A DNA stretch of 20,570 nucleotides. It comes from Rickettsiales bacterium (GTDB lineage: Bacteria > Pseudomonadota > Alphaproteobacteria > Rickettsiales > UBA1997). The stretch covers positions 1 through 20,570 of the forward strand of contig JAITOR010000056.1 of assembly GCA_031289855.1 (NCBI GenBank), written 5' to 3'. This document shows, in pieces, positions 1-7,191 of the stretch; the stretch's first letter is position 1, and each line of letters starts with the position of its first letter. The translations under genes and the position numbers were made by a program. The notes under the pieces are model-generated. The model saw nothing but the letters and a program-made list of their open reading frames with translations. It searched no databases and had not been told where the DNA came from.

Positions 1-103
1 ATCTCACACTCCTCGACGACTTAACTTCGAGATTTTTGCCCTCTCGCAAACCTCATTTCATTTGCCCCACAAAAAAAAGAAATTATATACTATGTAAATA
101 TTT
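1..103. other. Left-edge intergenic segment, no gene supported
   Basis: The first ~65 bases are visibly richer in G+C than the rest of the window. They carry a short inverted repeat, CTCGA (12-16) and TCGAG (27-31), followed on the + strand by a T-run. A + strand frame is open from base 2 to a TAA at 95-97 (31 codons) and could be the tail of a gene entering from the left, but its codon choice (CTC, TCG, CGA) differs from the neighbours and I recognise no family. I see no tRNA or rRNA features. Downstream of fabF no convincing terminator is visible. Confidence 0.3.
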
Positions 104-1375
104 TTACACTTTTTTTAAAATCAAACTTGCATTCGTTCCACCAAATCCAAATGAATTTGACATAATGTATTCAACTTTTTTTTCTTTCGCCTTCAAAGGT
201 ATTAAATCAATTCCCACGCAATTTTCATCTAAATCATTCAAATTCAAAGTAGGTGGTAAAATTCCGTTATTCATGGCCTGTATAGAAAAAATTGTTTCTA
301 AGGCACCAGCTGCACCTAAAGCATGTCCAGTGGCCGATTTTGTGGATGACATAGAAATGTTTTGCAAACAATCACTAAATATGCTTTTAATTGATGCAAA
401 TTCACACTTATCCCCCATTGGAGTTGAAGTTCCATGTGCATTTATATAACCAATTTTATTCGGTTCAATTCCGGCCTTTTTTAATGCTCGTTGCATAGCC
501 AATAATTGACCCTTACCCTCAGGATGTGGTGCAGTTATATGATAAGCATCACCAGATGAACCATAACCAACAACTTCTGCGTATATTTTTACACCTCTCT
601 TTTTGGCATGTTCATATTCCTCCAACACCATCACACCAGATCCTTCTGCAATAACAAATCCATCTCTTCCTTTATCCCATGGCCTTGAAGCCACACTTGG
701 TTCATTGTTGTAAGCGGTTGAAAGTGCTTTCATCGCATTAAAACCACCCACTCCCAATTCACAAATTGTGGATTCAGCACCACCAGCCACACCAATTTCA
801 AAATCACCATCAGCAATCATTCTTGCAGTATCACCAATTGCATGGGCACCAGAAGCACAAGCCGTTACGGCAGACTGATTAGGCCCTGTAAAACCATATT
901 TGATGGAGATTTGACCAGTTGTTAAGTTTATCAAACTTGCAGGCACAAAAAATGGACTTATTTTTGTAATTCCTTTTCTTACATAATCTTCACAAGAATG
1001 TTGTATGTAATCCAAACCACCAATTCCAGAACCTATCATCACACCAACATCCTTCTTATCATCTTCACTCAAATCCTTCAATCCGGCATCGGTAATCGCT
1101 TCTTCTGCCGCTCCAAGTGCAAACCAAATGAATTTACCATTTTTTCTTTGATCTTTCTTTTCGATGAACAAATCAGGATTAAATTGCCCTTCGCCTTCAC
1201 CAATATCCACTTCTCCCGCAACTTTTGATATACTATCAGGCACATCAGTTAAATCAAAGCTTTGTATTCGTCTTATACCACTTTTTCCCTGTATAAGATT
1301 GTTATAACTACTCTTAACACTATTTCCCACTGGTGAAACAACACCGACTCCAGTAATAACAACTCTTCTTGCCAT
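104..1375 (-). CDS. fabF: 3-oxoacyl-[acyl-carrier-protein] synthase II (KAS II)
   Basis: This cytoplasmic condensing enzyme elongates acyl-ACP with malonyl-ACP in type II fatty-acid synthesis. The thiolase-fold triad is intact, numbered from the chosen start: nucleophile Cys173 in VTACASGAH, His314 in NAHGTSTPMGD and His351 in SATGHALGAAG, with Lys346 just before it. The C-terminal loop SFGFGGTNAS is also present. I start at the ATG at 1375 (MARRVVITG), as in FabF relatives; an in-frame ATG at 1384 would add three residues. Length, 423 aa, is normal (about 410-425). No Shine-Dalgarno is visible, but a good sigma-70-type promoter lies upstream, so it is probably transcribed separately from the lptC cluster. 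acpP is not in view upstream, and no further gene of this operon is visible before the window ends. Confidence 0.97.
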   Translation of the reverse strand: MARRVVITGVGVVSPVGNSVKSSYNNLIQGKSGIRRIQSFDLTDVPDSISKVAGEVDIGEGEGQFNPDLFIEKKDQRKNGKFIWFALGAAEEAITDAGLKDLSEDDKKDVGVMIGSGIGGLDYIQHSCEDYVRKGITKISPFFVPASLINLTTGQISIKYGFTGPNQSAVTACASGAHAIGDTARMIADGDFEIGVAGGAESTICELGVGGFNAMKALSTAYNNEPSVASRPWDKGRDGFVIAEGSGVMVLEEYEHAKKRGVKIYAEVVGYGSSGDAYHITAPHPEGKGQLLAMQRALKKAGIEPNKIGYINAHGTSTPMGDKCEFASIKSIFSDCLQNISMSSTKSATGHALGAAGALETIFSIQAMNNGILPPTLNLNDLDENCVGIDLIPLKAKEKKVEYIMSNSFGFGGTNASLILKKV

Positions 1376-1403
1376 AAAATACATCTACAATATTATTATT
1401 GTT

Positions 1404-1432
1404 ATAATAAATAAATTGTTAATAATTGTCAA
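1404..1432 (-). promoter_or_regulatory. Candidate sigma-70 promoter of fabF
   Basis: On the minus strand TTGACA (1432-1427) is followed after 17 nt by TATTAT (1409-1404). The predicted transcript start is near 1397, about 22 nt before the fabF ATG. This is a perfect -35 and a 5/6 -10 with ideal spacing, though the background is A+T rich. Confidence 0.65.
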
Positions 1433-1448
1433 ATTAAAAAATTTAATT

Positions 1449-1784
1449 TTATCGAAAATCAAAATTAACATTTCCATTTAATTTTAAATAATTCTCCTTT
1501 TTATCATAAAAACCCTTATCTGCAACTCCATTTATCTTTTCATCACTAAATGTTATGTTATAAAATTCATACTTATCATCATCCAATATAACTCCCTTAT
1601 CAGCAATTACCTGCATAAAATTGTCATTTTCCACTTGCAATCTCGGTTTTAATAGTATATTATTTGTCTCAACAACATCATTACCCATACCACCATCTTT
1701 ATTTAATGACACAAAATCATACAAATACTTTCCAATCAAAACCAATAGCACGACCACTAAAAAATAATAAAGCGATTTTGCCAT
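1449..1784 (-). CDS. lptC: Short LptC-like LPS-export protein
   Basis: Probably the bitopic LptC subunit of the Lpt machine, which takes LPS from LptB2FG and passes it to LptA in the periplasm. From the ATG at 1784 it is 111 aa: an N-terminal membrane anchor (about residues 4-20) and a periplasmic part ending in LKLNGNVNF, typical of the Lpt/OstA beta-jellyroll repeats. It is clearly shorter than the usual ~190 aa, so only a minimal jellyroll can form. The start lies inside the 3' end of dgkA (28-bp overlap); an in-frame ATG at 1799 is an alternative. It is the last gene of the BON-bamE-dgkA cluster and is probably translationally coupled. Assignment rests on topology and the C-terminal repeat, not on strong catalytic motifs. 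Confidence 0.65.
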   Translation of the reverse strand: MAKSLYYFLVVVLLVLIGKYLYDFVSLNKDGGMGNDVVETNNILLKPRLQVENDNFMQVIADKGVILDDDKYEFYNITFSDEKINGVADKGFYDKKENYLKLNGNVNFDFR

Positions 1785-2134
1785 AAAATCATTCCCCATA
1801 CCATCGTTAAATTCAAAAAAGATATCAAAACAAGACAACTACCTATATCCTTCGTTATTTTTGACAATGGATGAATTTCATCTGAAATTCTATCAATGGC
1901 CACTTCAAATCCAGTATTTATCAATTCCATTAGTAATATTAAAAATAAACTTCCAAGCATCAAAATTTTATCAATATATCCAACGGGCAAGTAAATTGCA
2001 ATTGGCGCCAGCACTAAACATACCAATAAATCCTGTCTAAAGGCCTCTTCCGATTTAAAAGTTGCCACAAAGCCGTCAAAAGAATATTTGAATGCATTTA
2101 AAATCCTTGCAATTCCATGTTTTCCTGGTTTCAT
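1757..2134 (-). CDS. dgkA: Diacylglycerol kinase, prokaryotic type
   Basis: Small integral inner-membrane kinase that phosphorylates diacylglycerol to phosphatidate, recycling lipid by-products of envelope glycan synthesis. At 125 aa it has the normal length. Three hydrophobic helices (about 35-50, 54-72, 98-118) follow an amphipathic N-terminus. The family signature is seen as ELINTGFE (E70, N73, E77), followed by VAIDRISDEIHPLSKITKDIGS, which matches the conserved cytoplasmic loop; KSEEAFRQDL (29-38) matches the N-terminal catalytic segment. The ATG shares its A with the last base of the bamE stop (TAATG), implying translational coupling. Its 3' end overlaps lptC. Confidence 0.93.
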   Translation of the reverse strand: MKPGKHGIARILNAFKYSFDGFVATFKSEEAFRQDLLVCLVLAPIAIYLPVGYIDKILMLGSLFLILLMELINTGFEVAIDRISDEIHPLSKITKDIGSCLVLISFLNLTMVWGMILWQNRFIIF

Positions 2135-2541
2135 TATTGCCCCCTCACTTGACCGATATTGCTAAATATATCCTTTATCACACTATCATCGCTGCTATTC
2201 AAGGAAGTTTTGTTATTGACAATTTCATATTCCTCCGTATCTATATCATAAAAAGTCATATTTTTTACATACTCTCCACCCTTATCAAAATCAACAACTA
2301 ACACCTTTTGCTCTTTAAATGATGGCTTCGTGAATAAGAATTTACTCATTTTATAATGATAATACACCCATTTGTTTTTATCAAAATCCGAAACAAAAGA
2401 AGGAAATCCAAGCGTCCTTACAACATTTTCTTTAGTGGTAATGCCAATGTCAATTTTATCAATATCATTGGTATCAAATATTTTGCCTTTTTCAAGAGTA
2501 ATACATGATGTCAACAACAATAATAGCAAAATTTTCTTCAT
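2134..2541 (-). CDS. bamE: Outer-membrane assembly lipoprotein BamE (SmpA/OmlA family)
   Basis: Lipoprotein subunit of the BAM complex, which folds beta-barrel proteins into the outer membrane. It is 135 aa with a lipoprotein signal (lipobox LTSC, Cys13), then the BamE fold: the segment with GITTKENVVRTLGFPS (about 33-48) matches the family motif, a Trp-Tyr pair follows (KWVYYHYKM), and a beta strand VLVVDFDKGG precedes the C-terminal region. The end, IFSNIGQVRGQ, resembles alphaproteobacterial BamE tails. It lies 35 nt downstream of the BON lipoprotein and overlaps dgkA by one base. No Shine-Dalgarno is visible; a -10-like TATGAT sits 6 nt before the ATG. The porin of this window would be a client. 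Confidence 0.9.
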   Translation of the reverse strand: MKKILLLLLLTSCITLEKGKIFDTNDIDKIDIGITTKENVVRTLGFPSFVSDFDKNKWVYYHYKMSKFLFTKPSFKEQKVLVVDFDKGGEYVKNMTFYDIDTEEYEIVNNKTSLNSSDDSVIKDIFSNIGQVRGQ

Positions 2542-2547
2542 GACATC

Positions 2548-2575
2548 ATCATAACTTTAAAAATATAAAAAACAA
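2548..2575 (-). promoter_or_regulatory. Candidate promoter of bamE, leaderless spacing
   Basis: Minus strand TTGTTT (2575-2570), 16-nt spacer, TATGAT (2553-2548), then 6 nt to the bamE ATG at 2541. A transcript would start at or next to the A of the start codon. The -35 is weak (TTG only), so this is tentative. Confidence 0.35.
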
Positions 2576-2576
2576 T

Positions 2577-3143
2577 TTATTTTATTATATTTATATAAGA
2601 TACAACTTTTATTACCCCATCAATTTTCGCAATAGTATTGGCCGCAAGTATTAATTCACTTTTATCAGCCGCCGTTCCCACCACATATACCACACCACCA
2701 ACAACATTCCAATCATAATTATGGGAAGTTACACCTTTTGTTATTTTTAATTTACTCCAAATTTGTGTTGATATGGATGAATCAGTGAAACCGGAAGGCA
2801 TTTGTTCGCTTGGATTTATTGCAATTTCATCAATCACTTCACCGCCATTCTTCATGGCCATTGCTTTTTTAATGGCTAATTTTTTGTATTTTTCTTCCTT
2901 CACAAAACCAGTAAGCATAATTCTAGCATTAAACACCACAACTTTTATGTGTTTATAGTATTTTGCTTCATCTTCCACATTAAATGAAATTTCAAGCCCC
3001 TTTTTTATTTCATCATCGACCGATTTTCCATAGTCAGGTTTTCTGTTTCTCACTACACCTCCACCAGTAACAATGGTTCCAACCACAACAGATTCTACAC
3101 ATGCAGATAAAAAAAATAATAAGAGTAATGATTTTAAGTTCAT
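2577..3143 (-). CDS. Two-BON-domain outer-membrane lipoprotein (DolP/YraP-like)
   Basis: Probable lipoprotein with two BON (OsmY/nodulation) domains, the architecture of E. coli DolP, which supports outer-membrane integrity and interacts with the BAM machinery. The signal peptide ends in lipobox LSAC with Cys15; a Gly/Val-rich stretch (22-32) follows as in YraP-like proteins. BON1 spans about 41-109 (VDDEIKKGL, then VVVFNARIMLTGFV) and BON2 about 121-187 (DSSISTQIWSKL, then VVGGVVYVVGTAAD and GVIKVVSYINI). At 188 aa it matches DolP (191 aa). It is the first gene of the bamE-dgkA-lptC cluster, which fits a BAM-linked role. The orthology to DolP is inferred from architecture. Confidence 0.85.
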   Translation of the reverse strand: MNLKSLLLLFFLSACVESVVVGTIVTGGGVVRNRKPDYGKSVDDEIKKGLEISFNVEDEAKYYKHIKVVVFNARIMLTGFVKEEKYKKLAIKKAMAMKNGGEVIDEIAINPSEQMPSGFTDSSISTQIWSKLKITKGVTSHNYDWNVVGGVVYVVGTAADKSELILAANTIAKIDGVIKVVSYINIIK

Positions 3144-3202
3144 ATGGTAATGCTATGCAGATTAAATAAAAAATCAAATCTTTTATCAAGTTTATTTTTA
3201 AA

Positions 3203-3230
3203 AAAAATAGCACCTAAAAGTGCTATTTTT
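3203..3230 (-). terminator. Intrinsic terminator behind the porin gene
   Basis: A perfect 11-bp inverted repeat (3203-3213 with 3220-3230) encloses a 6-nt loop. Read on the minus strand it is AAAAATAGCAC, loop TTTTAG, GTGCTATTTTT continuing into more T, directly downstream of the porin stop at 3281. It would separate the highly expressed porin from the BON-bamE cluster and could also work on the other strand. Confidence 0.85.
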
Positions 3231-3280
3231 CTTTTGTTTAAACCATTGTTCAAACATCGATACTAAAAACCATTCAATAA

Positions 3281-4399
3281 TTAGAATGCAAGCCTTGAAA
3301 CTAATGCAATATTGGTAGTAACTTTTGAATCATCACCACCATTAGACTCTTTAATTTTACTCTTTGTGTATTCAAAAGTTAAGATAACATCTTTTGAAGG
3401 AGCATAACCAAGTATACCAGTTATATTGGTTGTTGTTCTACTTGCTGATGCATCTTCTATACTAACTTCTTCTTTAATGGACTCAAATTGTCCACCAATA
3501 TACACTAAATTATCAGCAGTTTTTACACTACCATAATTGTTAAATTCACCATTTATTCCATATAGCAATGTTCCAACTATATCAAGCATTGTATAATCCT
3601 TAAAATTAGTACCTTCGTTTATTGCATAATCATCTTTTATACTATATTGAGTTGAAGCCAATACAAATAAACCATTATTAGCATAGCTAACATCAGCAGC
3701 AAATACATTTGAAGATAAAGCAGCACCACTTTCCACTTCATTATCCTCTGTTGTTGTCTTTTTCAAACTATTATATAGATAACCTAAGCCAACATTTACA
3801 TTATTAGTTGTGTAATCCACTCTAACAGCCACTTTAGTGTCAGAATCTTTACTTCCAGCAAAAGATTTGATTTTACTATTATCAGTTCCATCTTTAACTT
3901 CTCTATCAAAAAGATCATTTCCACCTTTTGAAATACCACCACCAATTAAAACGTTAAGTTCATTAGCATTGTAATTTATAGAACCACCATATAAATAGTC
4001 ACCACCAAATGTAGAACCACCAAGTTTTCTAAAAGTTGATGAATAACTACTTGTTTGATCATTAAAACCAACTATACCATAATAATCCTTACCAACCGAA
4101 ATTGACAAATTGTCATTTGCGGCATAACCCAAAGAGATTGCATCTAATTTTACTCCCTCTTCGTCCTTTGCATTAATTTCTGAATAGATAGATACTCCAT
4201 TACTGAAATCTTTAGTGGCCTTAACTCTTGCTCCGTAAAGTTCGAATGAGTTTGTGGTTACTTTCGATTCTTTATCTTTTACATTATTTTCATAAGCACC
4301 GCCAATTCCCCCCCCAAATTTAATTCCCAAGTCTTTTGCATTCGCTCCTGTCAATGACAAAGCAACTGCTGAAAAAATCAAAGTTTTTTTATTTAACAT
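3281..4399 (-). CDS. General porin-like outer-membrane beta-barrel protein
   Basis: Probable trimeric diffusion porin of the Gram-negative/alphaproteobacterial type. It has a Sec signal peptide (Lys-rich start, hydrophobic core, cleavage after ANA near residue 21), no cysteine in the mature part, alternating amphipathic strands rich in Gly, Tyr, Asn and Ser, and a C-terminal strand ending in Phe (ALVSRLAF), the signal recognised by BamA. Length 372 aa is typical for a 16-stranded barrel; the segment near 55-110 (YSEINAKDEEGVKLDAISLGY, then VGKDYYGIVGF) resembles the loop-3/constriction region of Rhodobacter-type porins. An excellent Shine-Dalgarno AGGAG (4413-4409) lies 9 nt before the ATG, one of the few strong ones here, which suggests high expression. 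Its promoter contains a homopolymer tract. Confidence 0.88.
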   Translation of the reverse strand: MLNKKTLIFSAVALSLTGANAKDLGIKFGGGIGGAYENNVKDKESKVTTNSFELYGARVKATKDFSNGVSIYSEINAKDEEGVKLDAISLGYAANDNLSISVGKDYYGIVGFNDQTSSYSSTFRKLGGSTFGGDYLYGGSINYNANELNVLIGGGISKGGNDLFDREVKDGTDNSKIKSFAGSKDSDTKVAVRVDYTTNNVNVGLGYLYNSLKKTTTEDNEVESGAALSSNVFAADVSYANNGLFVLASTQYSIKDDYAINEGTNFKDYTMLDIVGTLLYGINGEFNNYGSVKTADNLVYIGGQFESIKEEVSIEDASASRTTTNITGILGYAPSKDVILTFEYTKSKIKESNGGDDSKVTTNIALVSRLAF

Positions 4400-4432
4400 A
4401 AAAAAAATCTCCTAAAATTGTTTATGAATAAC

Positions 4433-4461
4433 ATGTTAGATTGTTTTTTTTTTTTTTGCAA
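4433..4461 (-). promoter_or_regulatory. Candidate porin promoter with a 14-nt A tract in the spacer
   Basis: Minus strand TTGCAA (4461-4456), a 17-nt spacer containing twelve of the fourteen consecutive A (4457-4444), and TAACAT (4438-4433). The predicted start near 4426 leaves a ~27-nt leader carrying the AGGAG ribosome site. Slippage in the tract would change the -35/-10 spacing. Confidence 0.5.
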
Positions 4462-4480
4462 ATTTTTTTATTTTTTATTT

Positions 4481-4512
4481 GTACTTCCCATATTTCACAT
4501 TTATGTTATAAT
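4481..4512 (+). promoter_or_regulatory. Candidate extended -10 promoter of the portal gene
   Basis: TATAAT at 4507-4512 is preceded by TGT, a canonical extended -10 (TGnTATAAT). An upstream element GTACTTCC (4481-4488) and the block CATTTATG (4498-4505) recur at 8792-8815 before tmk. The predicted start near 4519 gives a ~19-nt leader to the ATG at 4538; no Shine-Dalgarno is present. Confidence 0.5.
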
Positions 4513-4537
4513 ATATTATATAACAACTATTTATTTT

Positions 4538-5635
4538 ATGAAACTTTTTACTAAAAAACCACAAAGGCAGGAAATTAAAACCTACTATCACCCATTGGGA
4601 AGACCAATATGGAATGAAAAAAATTACGAAATTTTTGCAAAGGAGGGGTATGCGAAAAATGCAATTGTTTATAAATGCATAAATTTAATTGCAAAAAATG
4701 CCGCAAATGTGCCATTTTTATTGTATGATAAAAATAAAAATAAATCTATTGAAAATCATCCTTTGATGCAACTTTTAAAAAAACCAAATCCATCACAAAA
4801 TGGGGTGGATTTTTTTGAAAGTTTGTATTCATATAAACTAATCGCGGGTAATGTTTATATTCAAAATATTAAACAAAAGGAACTATACTTATTGCGACCA
4901 GATAGAGTCAATATTGTTGCCAATAATACTTTGCCTATTGCTTATAAATACAAAGTCGGCAATAATGAAAAGACATTTTATGCCGATGAAATTTTACATA
5001 TAAAAACATTTAATCCATTGAATGATTACTATGGTTTATCGGTGGTGGAGGCCAGTAGTAATGCCATTGACCAGTATAATGAAGGTTCCAACTGGAACAA
5101 AGCAATGTTGCAAAATGGAGCAAAGCCAAGCGGAGCCCTAATTGTCAAGGGTGATAAGGAAACATCGTCATTTTTAACCAACGAACAATTTGATAGACTG
5201 AAAAAGCAATTAAACGATGATTTTTCAGGCAGTAATAATGCGGGAAGACCACTTCTGCTGGAAGGAGGTTTGGAATGGCAGGAGATGAGTTTAAAGCCAA
5301 CGGACATGGATTTTCTCAATACGAAGTATAGTTGTGCAAGAGACATTGCTTTGACATTTGGTGTTCCACCACAATTATTGGGAATACAGGGCGACAGCAC
5401 CTATAATAATATGGGCGAAGCAAGGTTATCATTGTGGGAAGAGACGATTTTACCGCTATTGGACAACACTATTGAGGCCTTTAATAATTATTTTTGCAAT
5501 AGTGATATTGGTTTTTATTACGAAAAGGATAAAATAAGCGCTCTGAATTCGCAACAGGAAAAATACTGGAATAAAATAGCCATTGCTGATTTTTTAAGCA
5601 GTGATGAAAAGAAAAAATTATTGGATTTGCAATAA
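4538..5635 (+). CDS. Orphan portal protein, HK97 family / gene-transfer-agent type
   Basis: Portal proteins form the dodecameric DNA gate of tailed-phage and GTA heads. From the ATG at 4538 the protein is 365 aa. The HK97-portal core is intact in order: VYKCINLIAKNAANVPFLL (about 44-62), HPLMQLLKKPNPSQNG, the AGNVYIQ strand, LYLLRPDRVNIV, FNPLNDYYGLSVVEA, WNKAMLQNGAKPSGAL, GRPLLLEGGLEWQEMSL, ALTFGVPPQLLGIQGDSTY and the ending ADFLSSDEKKKLL. From memory this pattern matches the Rhodobacter capsulatus GTA portal closely, including AGRPLLLEGGL. No terminase, protease, capsid or tail gene is next to it: the porin is divergent and glcD convergent, one base away. Rickettsiales are known to carry scattered GTA genes. 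There is no frameshift, so it appears maintained. An upstream extension to 4418 through a poly-Phe stretch is rejected. Confidence 0.92.
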   Translation: MKLFTKKPQRQEIKTYYHPLGRPIWNEKNYEIFAKEGYAKNAIVYKCINLIAKNAANVPFLLYDKNKNKSIENHPLMQLLKKPNPSQNGVDFFESLYSYKLIAGNVYIQNIKQKELYLLRPDRVNIVANNTLPIAYKYKVGNNEKTFYADEILHIKTFNPLNDYYGLSVVEASSNAIDQYNEGSNWNKAMLQNGAKPSGALIVKGDKETSSFLTNEQFDRLKKQLNDDFSGSNNAGRPLLLEGGLEWQEMSLKPTDMDFLNTKYSCARDIALTFGVPPQLLGIQGDSTYNNMGEARLSLWEETILPLLDNTIEAFNNYFCNSDIGFYYEKDKISALNSQQEKYWNKIAIADFLSSDEKKKLLDLQ

Positions 5636-5636
5636 C

Positions 5637-7001
5637 CTATTTTTTGCTATAAACTTTTCCCACATTCAATAGTCCTTTTGGATCTAATAATTTTTTAATT
5701 CCATTCATAATTTCAAGATTATCAGGCGAAGTGTTGTTTAAAAAGTATTTTTGTTTACAAATGCCAATTCCATGTTCACCACTCACCAAGCCACCTAATT
5801 CACCAATACTATATCTATATAATTCCAACATAGTTTTTTCCAACTCTAACTTTAGGACATCGCCAGTTAACGTTCCTGGAAATACTGATAAATGTATATT
5901 ACCATCGCCAGCATGCCCAAAAGCATACATCCATAAACCACATTTTTCCAATTCCTTTACTTTTTTCATGAAATTGGCAATTTGGTTTAATGGCACAACG
6001 ATATCAATGGTTTCAGCCTCTTCCTGCCCCAAAAGACAGATTGCATAGTGTAAATCACTTCGTAACCTCCATATGTCGGCAATTTGTTTTTCGTCTTTAA
6101 ATGAAGCGAATTCCGCATTGTTTTCTTTGGCAATGACCTGTGTTATGGCAAGTCTTTTGTCAATGGCCTCACCATCATAACTCACTATCATGTGAGCTTT
6201 TGAATTTGGAAAAGGAAACTGCATTTTGCTATATTTTTCACCTAATTTTATAACCTCAGTTTGTATGAATTCTATTGCCACAGGATCAGTTCCAGCTAAC
6301 ATTATTTTATTTATAGTCTCAACCCCCTCCTGTAAATTTTGAAATCCAAGTACAATGGTTGTATTATTTGCTGGAATGGGAAGCAATTTTAAAGTCGCCT
6401 TTGTGATGACACCTAATGTTCCTTCGCTACCGATAAATAAATGTTTTAACGACAAACCGCTGCTATCTTTTATATTTTTACTACCAACATTTATAACTCG
6501 TCCATCGCTTAAAACTACTTCAAGCCCCCTAACAAAATCTCTTGTGGTTCCGTATTTAACAGCTCTCATTCCGCCAGCATTGGTGGAAATATTACCGCCA
6601 ATGGTGGCTGTTTTTTCACCAGGATCTGGTGCATAAAAAAGCCCCTCTTTATTCACTGCGCTTGATAAATCGCACAACAAAACACCACTCTCGACGGTGG
6701 CTGTAAATGTGGTTTTATCCACTTCTATAATTTTATTCATTCTTGTTAAATCGATTATAATACCACCATTCAATGGCACAGCAGCCCCAGGTAAGTTAGT
6801 TCCTTTACCTCTTGGAGTTACTTGTAGATTATTTTTGTAAGCAAATGCCATAATTTTACTAACTTCATCGGTTGAAATTGGAAAAACAAGTGCTTCGGCA
6901 TGCCCTACTTTATGTAATACATCATCTGCAATATATTTTCTTTCAATATTATCGCCAAAAATAACCCTATTTGGATCTATGATTTTACTTAATTCCTGCA
7001 T
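5637..7001 (-). CDS. glcD: FAD-linked 2-hydroxyacid oxidase/dehydrogenase, GlcD-like
   Basis: Flavoprotein of the VAO/PCMH family that oxidises a D-2-hydroxyacid such as glycolate or D-lactate to the 2-oxoacid; the exact substrate cannot be read from sequence. The FAD-binding domain (about 35-210) shows PRGKGTNLPGAAVP, PDPGEKTATIGGNISTNAGGM, YGTTRDFVRGLEVVLSDG and GSEGTLGVITKATLKLLP. The C-terminal cap domain has FGHAGDGNIHLSVF and SGEHGIGICKQKYF with the conserved His residues. Length 454 aa is normal for GlcD/D-lactate dehydrogenases (about 455-500). No Cys-rich GlcF or GlcE neighbour is in the window, so it may act alone. It ends one base from the portal stop, tail to tail, without a terminator. 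Confidence 0.9.
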   Translation of the reverse strand: MQELSKIIDPNRVIFGDNIERKYIADDVLHKVGHAEALVFPISTDEVSKIMAFAYKNNLQVTPRGKGTNLPGAAVPLNGGIIIDLTRMNKIIEVDKTTFTATVESGVLLCDLSSAVNKEGLFYAPDPGEKTATIGGNISTNAGGMRAVKYGTTRDFVRGLEVVLSDGRVINVGSKNIKDSSGLSLKHLFIGSEGTLGVITKATLKLLPIPANNTTIVLGFQNLQEGVETINKIMLAGTDPVAIEFIQTEVIKLGEKYSKMQFPFPNSKAHMIVSYDGEAIDKRLAITQVIAKENNAEFASFKDEKQIADIWRLRSDLHYAICLLGQEEAETIDIVVPLNQIANFMKKVKELEKCGLWMYAFGHAGDGNIHLSVFPGTLTGDVLKLELEKTMLELYRYSIGELGGLVSGEHGIGICKQKYFLNNTSPDNLEIMNGIKKLLDPKGLLNVGKVYSKK

Positions 7002-7025
7002 ACAAAAATAATAATTAACTTTCGT

Positions 7026-7054
7026 ATTATGTGGATAAAAAATTTATTTATCAA
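7026..7054 (-). promoter_or_regulatory. Weak candidate promoter of glcD
   Basis: Minus strand TTGATA (7054-7049), 17-nt spacer, CATAAT (7031-7026); predicted start near 7019, ~18 nt before the ATG. A second TATTAT (7013-7008) lies 6 nt before the ATG but without a good -35. Confidence 0.35.
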
Positions 7055-7156
7055 ATTAATTGTTAAATTATTGATTTATTCTTTTAATTTAATGAAACCA
7101 CCACAAGAATAAAAACGATTAGATAAAAAGTGACAATTATAAAAAACATAAATCAC

Positions 7157-7185
7157 TTGACAAATTATAATACAAATTATATCAT
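7157..7185 (+). promoter_or_regulatory. Promoter of the MliC-like lipoprotein, leaderless spacing
   Basis: TTGACA (7157-7162), exactly 17 nt, TATCAT (7180-7185). The start codon at 7192 falls where transcription should begin (6 nt after the -10), and no ribosome-binding site is present. The perfect -35 makes this the best candidate for a leaderless transcript in the window. Confidence 0.65.
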
Positions 7186-7191
7186 TTTGAT

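Noticed and set aside
36..449. Plus-strand reading frame opposite fabF (137 aa), and similar long plus-strand frames opposite alaS, dnaE and pheT
   Set aside because: They are antisense shadows of strongly supported genes, lack family features, and show low-complexity Phe/Ser/Leu-rich translations expected from antisense A+T-rich DNA.
1431..1449. A/T-only inverted repeat (AAATTAAA/TTTAATTT) after the lptC-like stop as terminator
   Set aside because: It contains no G or C, would be unstable, and such repeats are expected by chance at this base composition. It also abuts the fabF -35 box.
4418..4537. Upstream in-frame extension of the portal gene (40 extra codons from a TTG)
   Set aside because: It reads through the T14 tract as poly-Phe and overlaps the promoter elements; the portal family similarity begins after the ATG at 4538.
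4538..5635. Prophage or phage satellite island
   Set aside because: No integrase, terminase, capsid, tail or lysis gene and no att-like repeat flank the portal; neighbours are chromosomal housekeeping and envelope genes.
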